Shown here: piece after piece, positions 32,104-41,087 of the stretch
Position numbering within the stretch: position 1 is the stretch's first letter
Layout: each line of letters begins with the position of its first letter
Assembly: GCA_033977485.1 (NCBI GenBank)
Contig: CM066983.1
Coordinates: 64,652,010-64,716,009, forward strand
Source: Hydrangea macrophylla
Lineage: Eukaryota; Streptophyta; Magnoliopsida; Cornales; Hydrangeaceae
Direction of reading: 5' to 3'
Length of the DNA stretch: 64,000 nucleotides
The notes under the pieces: generated by a model
Database searches by the model: none
What the model was told of the DNA's origin: nothing
What the model saw: only the letters and a program-made list of their open reading frames with translations
Program-made: the position numbers and the translations under genes

Positions 32104-33250
32104 ATCATACAATTTCTTGTACCCATTTACAATTAACCCATTTGAGTAATAGAACATTTACATCAAAATGCTCTATTAAAAAAAAAAAAGTGAATGGACC
32201 CATTCAATTGAAAGGGACATACATGGCTGTTTTAGAAATTAGAGGGCCAGGAAGGGAGTGAAGAGAGACATTTGTTTGACAACCACTATGTTGATTTTTA
32301 GATGGGTAGTTGTATTTCAACCAAATAAGAAAAAGAGGAATTTATTATTATTGTTATTTTATTTTATTTTATTTTTTGGCTCTTTGAGTTTTCTTGTCTT
32401 TTTTCCACATTAAATCTTTGAACCAAACACCACCCAAGAGGCTATTTGGGTAACCGGTACCACAAGAATCGATTCTATTATTTAGAGAAGAATTAGTTCT
32501 AGATAATTTGTATTTGTGTGTATTCATTTTTAAGTACATATATATAGGAATCTATATCTGACTTAAAAATGTCCAAAAACTTAGTTCTTTATCAAATCAA
32601 CATAACTCAAATTGAAGTTTGATTTGGCCTTGGCCTTAACCTTACGTTTCAATAATCCGAAACATGTCCTAAAGGTGTTTGATAATTTCTCAACCCAAAA
32701 CTAGAAAGGATGGGATAATCCATACCATGACTTACCTTTTTTTTTTTTTGATAAAAGACACCATGACTTAGATTATCTATAAATTGAAAAATTCACACAA
32801 TGACAACACAATGTAATGTGAGTTACCAAAAGAAGTTGGTCTTACATAAACATTATAGGAATTGCGAAAGCCAACCTAATTTGCTGTCCTCTATTTGAGA
32901 GTTGAGACCTGTAGGTCAATGCTGAAATGGATAGGCTAATAATTAATTCATTTTCTTTATCTTTGGAAAGAGAAATTGACTACCACTCTCACACTATGCA
33001 ATGAACTTGCAAAAGTAACCACCCTAGTTGTCTACTAATTCATAAAGGTGTTCATAGTGTTTTTAGCCTTTGATTTTCTAGTTTAAAAAGTCTTCCATTT
33101 TATTTATATATATAAAAAACCATTTCAAAAAATAAAGTAATTATGATTATGAATAAGCATGTACTAGCTAGCACCTGAACATTGTTAACATACAGATACA
33201 CACATGTATATATATATATATATATACATACCGATGCATATGTATGGAAC
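32104..33250. other. intergenic spacer, no gene seen
   Basis: AT-rich sequence with homopolymers. One diverged copy of the dispersed repeat family lies at about 32445-32625 (GTTCTTTATCAAATCAACATAA), and a (TA)n microsatellite lies at about 33208-33226. No credible ORF. Confidence 0.6.
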
Positions 33251-33256
33251 ACTAGT

Positions 33257-33380
33257 AAGGCGGAGTCAGAAAATTTCACTGCAGGGGGGATCGATTACCG
33301 GTAAAGAGGTGCTTGTATCCTTATTACGTATAGTGAATTTTGATCTTCCGTTCCCCAAACCCCTTTTTAGTTCCGCCCCT
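33257..33380. mobile_element. short MITE-like element
   Basis: Left AGGCGGAGTCAGAAAAT and right TTTTTAGTTCCGCCCCT are inverted. About 124 bp, no clear target duplication. Confidence 0.45.
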
Positions 33381-34748
33381 GCGTGTATATTGTCACTTTT
33401 TTTTTTTCGATACTAAAGTCTAATTGTAGCTTATAATTTGTAAAACAACTGGTGATTAAATCAATTTGGATTAGACTAAAATGAGAAGTGAGAATAAAAT
33501 GTGTTGGACTAAATTTTTAGGGTGGGTTGGATTACAACTAGGCCAACATAAATTCAGTGGGTCTTTATTTGGAATCCATGACTTGACTCATGATTTCGCA
33601 TGTATTAGATTACAACAATGTTGCCGTATATGTATATTGACCGAGCATTTTGTGTAAGTTAGAAATTTGAAAGGACCAATATGTAAATTAATTGAAATTT
33701 TTTGAAATAACATAGACATACCCAGTTTATTCAAAAATCTTGTAAGTGCCAAATGTAAGTAACATTTATAATTTTTAAAAATATAGAGGTAAAAATTAAA
33801 ATTCCAAAGGGTGGTCATTTGAACCAACAAAATAAAAGGCCAAGTCATGACTTGAACAAATAATAAATTGGCAACAAATATAAAAGATCTAGTTAAAATT
33901 ACCCACATTGAACTTTGAGCGCCGAAAAAGCCCCCTTCCTTAATCACACCCACACACACATATTTATATATATACGGAGTATATGAGTACTCCAAGAGGC
34001 ACCTAGAAAAGTAACTTAAAAAAGTCACTGTGAAGATGTAAAACTCTATATTACTACAAATTAAATGGGCATTATTTGTATTGTAATTTAAGATTTTCAT
34101 TGACACATCATTTTATAATAAAATTAGATAACTAAATGGGGAGCACTTAACATTTTCATTTATATATATATATATATATAATATGTGCATAATACATACA
34201 CGCATACATGTGTGTGTGTGTTTGTACAATGTATAAAACAAGAATAGTTGGAATTGTGAAATTTCCACGAGCATAGTAAAGTCATCACATAATGGTCCAC
34301 CGTGTGATGAAAACGGTTTGAAAATTATAATCACGACATTATGATAAAATAACAAAAAACAACTCTTATATCTACATTACCAAATTAACCTTTGGGTCAT
34401 CATGATCTTCTTCAACAAACTCTTGTCTCTCACTTCATCACCATTTTTGCACCTTTCTGTATTAAAGACAACACCACATACATATATCTATCTATATATA
34501 TATATATATATATATCATAATGTGATTCCTACGACATTGAATACTTTTTAAATTTGAATCCTAAATTTGACTTCCGTAATGGCTTGACAGTTGTATATAT
34601 ATGTTGCGAGAGTGATTAACCATGTGCATTGCAATGTTTGATACAACTGACAAAACATTTGAGAAATCAAATTTGACATTCAAATTTGGGAAGCATAACA
34701 TTATCGGTAGGTATAACACTTTACTACATCAGAATTTGTAACAAATCA
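33381..34748. other. spacer 3' of the proline-rich gene
   Basis: No protein gene recognised. Several (TA)n microsatellites (about 33966, 34159-34180, 34490-34514) and a GTGTGTGTGT run near 34210. A MITE-like repeat at about 34535-34710 has a relative at 37338-37495. The minus-strand frames at 33588-34106 and 34113-34355 have no family resemblance. Confidence 0.55.
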
Positions 34749-35162
34749 CTAAAATATAAAAAAGAAAACAAAAAGAAGAAGATGGGTTGTTGTTGCGATC
34801 ACGGCCGTTGATCCTCGGAGGGGTGCTTTTGAATAAACATCAGATTGGTGGGGAGGCTTTCGGTAATAGTATGGGAACCATGGTACAATAGGGTCAGGAG
34901 GTGGAGGGGCACCATCTAGAAAATAAGGCGGGGAAGGGTAATTTGGTACATAGCCAGTTGGTGGAGAATAGAAAGCCGGAGGAGGGTAATACCCTGTTTG
35001 GGTGGAGGGTGGTGTTAGAGTCACGGGCGGCGTTCCGGGTCCGGTCGGCGGCGGATTACAAGGGTAGGGGCACTCTCCTTGTGACTTTGTTGTGGCCGGA
35101 AAATTGATAATTAGAGAGAGAAAAAGGAGGGTTGGGAGCACATGGTTGAGGGTAGGGGCCAT
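34749..35162 (-). CDS. secreted proline-rich protein, probably GPI-anchored cell-wall protein
   Basis: A single-exon gene of 137 residues. The start ATG at 35160-35162 sits in a CT-rich leader (TCTCTATCTCTACC). Residues 1 to about 28 form a signal peptide with hydrophobic core LPTLLFLSLIINF. The body is Pro/Tyr-rich: CPYPCNPPPTGPG, TPPSTQTGYYPPPAFYSPP, PPPPDPIVPWFPYYYRKPP, with short PPP runs rather than long extensin SPPPP arrays. The last 17 or so residues (STAVIATTTHLLLFVFFFIF) are hydrophobic behind a small-residue stretch, which fits a GPI-attachment signal. This layout matches the small hydroxyproline-rich/proline-rich glycoproteins of plants, expected at the plasma membrane or wall. 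The frame is intact, and a truncated tandem copy of its 5' end lies upstream at 36960-37312. Confidence 0.85.
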   Translation of the reverse strand: MAPTLNHVLPTLLFLSLIINFPATTKSQGECPYPCNPPPTGPGTPPVTLTPPSTQTGYYPPPAFYSPPTGYVPNYPSPPYFLDGAPPPPDPIVPWFPYYYRKPPHQSDVYSKAPLRGSTAVIATTTHLLLFVFFFIF

Positions 35163-35425
35163 GGTAGAGATAGAGAGAGGGAGACAGAGGAAGTGAAATG
35201 GAAGGGGAGGAAAGGGTATATTTTATGCTATACAAAAGAGTGGGTTAAGTGGGGTATGGTATAGAATGGCTTATTAGAAGACTTTGGAAGACTTTGTCAA
35301 TATTTAACAAAAAAAGGCCAATAGGATAAAGGGTTTTGAAAGAATCTTTTTAAAGTCATTTTTTTGAGTGTCATTTGGTGAGCAAGGGGTAACACATGTC
35401 CACCATGCACTAATTTCATTGTTGA
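35163..35425 (-). promoter_or_regulatory. promoter and leader of the proline-rich protein gene
   Basis: A polypyrimidine leader lies at 35163-35215 and a TATA-like CATAAAATATA at about 35216-35227. The block 35163-35425 recurs in altered form at about 37025-37312, including CCATTCTAT and the following TTCTAATAAGCC-type words, so it is the conserved part of the duplicated promoter. Confidence 0.6.
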
Positions 35426-36055
35426 AAATGTTAGTGTCTGTTTGGATAATTTTCTCGGAGTTAATTATCATTTACTCCATTTGAGGATATTATCATTATT
35501 GAAAATTTGAGTCAGTTTGACATAAAAATAAAATAAAATAAAATTTAGCTATAAAAAAAAAAAATCTTCACTTAAATTCTGAAAATAGAATATTTTAAAA
35601 TCATTAATTTCTGCTTTTTCAAAAAAGTTGAACCAAACCTTTAAAATAATTACATTGAAATTGTTATTCATCTAAAAAGTCCTTTTCCTATACAACTAAT
35701 AAGGGGAATGTCACTTTCAGCAGCTTGTGCTGCTGGTAGGTGCTTGCCTCCAGCGGTTTGCAAAACGACGCCGTTTGCGATGACGTTGCCTAAGATTCTA
35801 ATGGATTTTCAATTCTTCCCCTGGCCAGTGTTTAGAGATTATACTTAATACTTCTTTCTTTTAAAAAATGTCTTATATTATTCCATCTGTCCCATTTTTA
35901 GAGTTCATATTTGGGAACTTAACTTTTTAAGGTAATATCATTTATTTTATTGACTGAACAACACATTTTCAAAAAAATTTAATGAATTTCCAATTCTACC
36001 CTCGCTGGTTAGTGTTTGGGAGATTATACCTTATACTCCATCTGTACCAAACTAA
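35426..36055. other. spacer, no gene seen
   Basis: AT-rich. Degenerate Stowaway-like words (CCATCTGTCCCATTTTTAGAG near 35883) and a 40-bp GC-richer patch (35718-35790) are the only structure noticed. Confidence 0.45.
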
Positions 36056-36336
36056 GAGTGTGTTTGATAACCCCATTAAGTGCTGAAAATGAAAAGATTC
36101 GGCACTTATTCTTTTTTAGTGCGTTTGATAACATACCACTTAATTGAAAAAGTAGCTCCAAAACCTCTGAAAACTTTAAGTGACAAATTTCTACTGAAAA
36201 TAATCACTGAATGCATTCTACTTCATTAGTTGAAACACTATTTAAGGAATAAAACTTTAAGCGCTTAAAATTTTTAGTACTTAAAATTTAGCACTTAATT
36301 TTTCAGTACTTAATTTCAGTTTTATCAAACGCATCC
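36056..36336. mobile_element. Tourist-like MITE (281 bp)
   Basis: Starts GAGTGTGTTTGATAA and ends TTATCAAACGCATCC. TAA on both sides (36053-36055 and 36337-36339) is the target site. The interior is related to the relic at 25037-25345. Confidence 0.82.
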
Positions 36337-36959
36337 TAAGTATCCACCTCAAGTTTACACATTGCTTTAGAAAATATGTCTTATTTACGCGCTTCGTCTT
36401 ATTTTTAGAGTCTACTCTTGAGAACCCAACTTTTTAAGAGGAGATCATTTATTGCATTAACAAGACTACAAACTTTCAAATTCGTCCTTCACAATAGTCA
36501 CAACTCCCAAATAAATCTTGTCTTTGATCTTTTGGTCATTTTCAATATAAATGAGGGCAAAATAGGAAATAGGGTGAAAATTATGTTTTCACTTATCAAA
36601 TGTGAACATAATTTTGGGACATCTCAAAATAAAATAATATCTTTATTATAAGGGTATTGTAGAAAGTTTATTAAATTTTGTAATTAGACTTTTAAAGTAG
36701 ACACTTACTATTTTAAAACATCCGAAAAAATAAATGTAGAGACTTATTTCAGAACAAAAAGAGTAATTTTATATCTTTAAAGACCTCTAATGTCAAAATT
36801 AGTACAGAATATCTGCAAAAATATGTTATCTACGGGTACCAAGCTGCGTGCTTGCCCTGCCACTAGTATTGTGTAAAAATACAATGTCTGTTTAATAATT
36901 ATAGGTTACATTGTCATTTTCGGTCAAGTTATGTACAAAAATCATTTTGTAGTTGAATT

Positions 36960-37312
36960 GTCAACCACTCCTCCGAGAGAGTTAGGGTTGGGACTTGGAA
37001 GCAGTTGGATGAAGGTAGGGACCAGAGTAGAGAGAGAAATGAAGGGAAGAAAGAGTATATGCTAACAAAAAGTGGGGCTTTATAGAAAAAAAAAAACAAA
37101 AAAAAAAAAATCAAAAAGTGGGGAAGTGAGGCGTAGAAATAATAGAATGGCTTATTAGAAGAGACTTGGGAGTGTTTTATTTTTTTTTAAAAAAAAAGAG
37201 AGAGAGAAAAGAAAAAGAAAAAAAGAAGAAGAAAAGGGTGAGAAAGCATCTTTAATGTCATTTTGAAGGTCTTTTGGTGACCAAAGGGTGCCACATACCC
37301 TAGTTTCATTGT
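36960..37312 (-). pseudogene. truncated tandem copy of the proline-rich gene 5' end
   Basis: The segment matches the promoter, leader and first codons of the gene at 35162, in the same orientation and order: the start region (CCCTACC then a C/T-rich run), the CT-rich leader, ATAGAATGGCTTATTAGAAG at about 37142, and the far-upstream CTAGTTTCATTG. At the position of the start codon it reads CTG (37023-37025), and similarity stops after about 25 codons. Poly-A and poly-T tracts have expanded inside (37086-37110, 37180-37192). It cannot make the protein; any remaining promoter activity is unknown. Confidence 0.72.
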
Positions 37313-37900
37313 AGTTTAGAAGTCTGATGAAATTAAACATGAGTAGTGCTATGCTTAATTTTTGAATTAAAGTTTCAAATTCATATGTTGATAGTCAGTA
37401 ATGCAACATACTACTTCATATGTGGGATAATTGACAAAATATTTGAGAACTAAATTTGATATATAATTTTGGAAATCATAGCATTACTATAAAAACTTAA
37501 CTGATTTAATCTTACAATAAAGAATTCTAAAATATATAAAATGGAAAAGTTTGGAAAATAAAAGTACATTGCGTATTACATACACAAAAAATTTATACAT
37601 GTATCTCATAGTTGGCGGTTTATTAGTTTGAAAGATTGCCACTCGCTGTGAAGTTATTAAGTGAGTCTGTCACACCACGACAATATACTGACGTGGTATG
37701 ACTATTTAGTCCAAACCATACATGTGCCCTCTATTTGAAATTTGAAATATTGCGAACCACTTGTGATTAACCTCATATTTTGCATTTGCATAGCTTTATA
37801 ATTGTGCAAAATACCATTCCTGGAGCTTCTGAGTACATTATTTATGCACATTCGTTACATAACCCTCATTTCTACTGTTTACATCTTTTACACGAGTTGT
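37313..37900. other. spacer left of the Athila LTR
   Basis: Holds a MITE-like repeat (about 37338-37495) related to 34535-34710. Otherwise there is no coding signal. The LTR of the next element could begin as early as about 37660. Confidence 0.45.
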
Positions 37901-39222
37901 GTTAGTGTTTTGTAGGTCATTTTGACAATCTGAGTTGGGAGGCAAAGTCTTGATTGAAGATCACTACCATTGCAGCCATTTCTTGCCCACTTTTAGCCTC
38001 CAAGACCACATGTTTGGAGGTTGTTCTGAACTAGATAAAGGTAGCTCTATGAGTCATCTTCGTGTGGCCGCAAATTTCACTTCAATCGGAGGTCGGAGCA
38101 AGAAGTTATGGCGATTTTATGATTGATACACAAACTATATGTAAAGCTGTGAAGATTTTATACAGAGGGGTATTCGACTGGTCGAAGGGGGCCGCTCGAC
38201 CGATCGAACTACCTTGTTTCTGCACCCTTTGTTTCAAAAATTTGCCCCTCCAAAGGCTGTGTATAAATACCCTATTATAACTCAATTTTAAGGGGCTTGA
38301 CCTAACTTTCAACAGCTTAGATACTCTCTCTTTAACTCTCTTGTATTTCTCTGGGTTTCTCTTATCTTTAATTCATAAATTAGTTTAGATTTAGGACTTG
38401 TAAGTGAGATTGTGAGAGATTCTTGTACTTGCAAAGCTTGGTTTCTTATTGGAGTATTTATTGAAGTTTTTTGTTGGATTCTCTCTTGAAGTGGGTATTT
38501 TCATTAATGGTGATGTGTCTCTACATCTTTGTTGTTTATTTTATTGTTAATATAGTAAAATCCATATGTAGCTAAATTTCTAGGTTAGGGGTCATGAACC
38601 CACCTATGGATCTTTGTTTTTATTGAAAGTCTAAAGGGTTTGGATCTTCTTAGGTGATTGAAGAGTGTTGGGTTCGTATTATGCTTGTTTCTTTACCGCT
38701 ATTGTCATGCAATGGGGGTTACTGAATCTATGTTATAAATCCAACATTTGCCCTTAGTCCCTTTAAGCTTTCATCTTTCATAGTGGGGTTGATAACCCAC
38801 ATATTTGATTGTTAGCCCCCAAGGTACTTTGTTCACTTGAGAAGCTCCCTTCAAATCTCCAAGACTTATCTCTGTGTGTTCCAAGGTTGGTAACATGACC
38901 CCTAGCCCACTTTTCCCTTAGTTAAATCAAACTTGTCAATCTAGTTCACGTGTAGTTATTAATCTTAATCGTTTTCTAATTAGTTAACTTAATTAGTTGT
39001 CGTCATTACCTTAACATTGCTTGCATGCTAGTTCTAGTCTTAGTGTTAAAGAACCTCAAATTAACCATCTTTTCTTTCTTTTTGGTTACTAAAGTAGTGT
39101 ATTTGAATCTTGAAACTATAATCTTCTGGTTGAGTCCCCGTAGAAATCGATCTCGTACCTACCTGAGTATTACTTGTTACGATTGATTTGCACTTAAATC
39201 ATACATATCCTGAGAGCGAACA
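37900..39222 (+). repeat. 5' LTR of Athila-type Ty3/gypsy element (left edge uncertain)
   Basis: The right edge GAGCGAACA (39222) is followed within six bases by an Athila-type primer-binding site. A TATAAATA box at 38262-38269 fits an LTR promoter, with ATTCGACTGGTCGA and CTCGACCGATCGAAC words just upstream. The left edge is not fixed; TGTTAGTGTTTTG near 37899 is one candidate. Confidence 0.65.
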
Positions 39223-39228
39223 AGTTTT

Positions 39229-39246
39229 TGGCATCGTTGCCGAGGA
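39229..39246 (+). promoter_or_regulatory. primer-binding site, tRNA-Asp type
   Basis: TGGCATCGTTGCCGAGGA differs by two transitions from TGGCGCCGTTGCCGGGGA, the tRNA-Asp-complementary site I know from Athila elements. Both changes are G to A, as expected from CpG/CpNpG decay. Confidence 0.82.
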
Positions 39247-39549
39247 GTGGCTCCCGACAATTTAATGGACCAGAATACTCTACTCTAATATTTTAATGCA
39301 TAATGGTGTTGGCAGCAATACTTTCGTTGAAGACCCAGAATCTTCGAGCTCAAGCTCATAATGGCATCCATAATCCTCATAACCGGCGCCTTTCGAATCT
39401 TCATTTTTTCAATCATCTACCAATTCTACCGTAAAGTGAACAAGGTGAGAGAAATTATCAAGGGGAAAACGTGCGTCCCCTTAAGGACTATTTCCATCCG
39501 GAGAGAACTTCCACTCTGTCTTGCATTATTTTTCCTTACAATGCCGGAT

Positions 39550-40830
39550 AATTCCACTACCTCCTCGGAATGATCTCGTTGCTACCAACCTTCTGCGGTA
39601 TGGATAATGAACAACCCTACCTCCACCTTATGGAATTTGAGGCTTTGTGCATTACTTTTAGTGATCAAAATTATTCGGAGGATGTTCTCTGACTCAAACT
39701 TTTCTCATTCTCTCTCAAGGACAAAGCCAAAACGTGGCTTAACTCCTTGAAACCTCGATCCATTAGGACATGGAATGAAATGCAATCCCAATTCCTAAAA
39801 CAATTCTTCCCCATGCATCGCACAAACACTCTAAGACAAATGATTCAAAGTATTAAGAAATGGGAATTCGAATCATTCACTAGGTGTTGGGAGAGATTTA
39901 AGGACTTGCTCAATACTTGTCCTCATCATAATTTTGAGAAATGGAGGTTAGTCTCAACCTTCCATATCGGACTCCAACTCGCCTCTAAGCAACTTATTGA
40001 AACCATGTGCTATGGACAGTTCATGATGATTCCCCCCGAGGAGGCAGAGGCACATTTTGAGTATGTGGCCAACACAACTCAAGCTTGGGATACATCAGAT
40101 CCCCATGATAGGAGTACTAATGAGGCAAAACCGGCCGCCACCCCTCCTCCTCTTAAGTCGATCACTCCCAGAATCCTCGAACTAAATCAAGAGGATGACG
40201 ATTGATCTCGTACCTACCCGAGTATTACTTGTTATGATTGAAGCAATGGAGCAAGCCAAAGAAGAGGCCTAGGCAGCACAAGCTACACAACAAGCCATAC
40301 AATCCGTGGCTTTTGTTGAAGAAACTTGTGCCATTTGTGAAAAGATTGTTCACTCGACCAGTACTTGTCCCACCATCCCGACTTTCAAAGAAATCTTGCA
40401 CGAGCAAGCAAATGCTATGGGAATATACAAAAAGCCATTCAATTCCTCTCATGGTGAATCATACAATCTGGGATAGAAAAATCAAAATCAAAATCCACCT
40501 CATCAAGTGTGGAGGAATGAGCCCAATCATGGACCACCACAAGCGCCGCCTCCACAACACTTTCAAAATAATTTCATACCTCATCAACCACCTTCACCCC
40601 CTCCTTTTCCTCATGGTCCATACTCATCGAAGGCTTATGTGCCTCCACATAAGAAGCCCCTTGAGGACCAAATGCAAATGCTCATGCAAAGGCAAGATCA
40701 ACAAGTACAAAAGCTTGATCAAATCTCCATGCAAATGCTTCAATTTATAAATGAAATGCACAATTCTTTTAGCCAATTGGCTGGCTCTCAACAAGTGATT
40801 GAGAAGGAAAAGTTTTCAGCCTAACCAATT
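39550..40830 (+). pseudogene. Athila gag, copy A
   Basis: The matrix/capsid-like part reads LKDKAKTWLNSLKP, WNEMQSQFLKQFFPMHRTN, FTRCWERFKDLLNTCPHHNF and ETMCYGQFMMIPPEEAEAHF (39720-40060). A knuckle CAICEKIVHSTSTC (CCHC spacing kept) lies near 40300-40345, then a Pro/Gln-rich stretch (40507-40640). Stops occur near 39690 and 40204, and the second falls where about 40 bases of LTR-like sequence interrupt gag. Frame changes separate the pieces. Confidence 0.8.
40203..40243 (+). repeat. LTR-tail fragment embedded in Athila gag
   Basis: GATCTCGTACCTACC, GAGTATTACTTGTTA and GATTGA match the LTR end at 39154-39190 almost base for base, about 1050 bp away in the same orientation. Confidence 0.75.
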
Positions 40831-41087
40831 CAAAATCCAAATATCAAATGGCTATTGGAGTCTCCGTGCCAAACGATCCCACCACCGAATATGTCAAAGC
40901 CGTCACAACTCTAAGGAGTGGGAAAGTTGTTGATAACAAAGTTCGTGAGGTTCTCGAAGAACCTACGAAAAATCCAAAAGAACAACTTGACGATGAGCAT
41001 AAATAGGTAAAGAGGCCAAAGCTCAATGATGTCGAAACAACTAACCCATTGGTTATTGAGAATGAGACATTCACCTCCTAGACAAGC

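Noticed and set aside
33588..34355. Minus-strand ORFs of 172 and 80 codons
   Set aside because: AT-rich, hydrophobic random-looking translations with microsatellites and no family resemblance.
35718..35790. GC-richer patch as a possible small gene or ncRNA
   Set aside because: Only about 70 bp, with no stem, promoter or terminator signal beyond a short inverted word.
39229..39246. A tRNA-Asp gene fragment
   Set aside because: Only the 18-base primer-binding match is present, at the standard distance from the LTR, with no cloverleaf around it.
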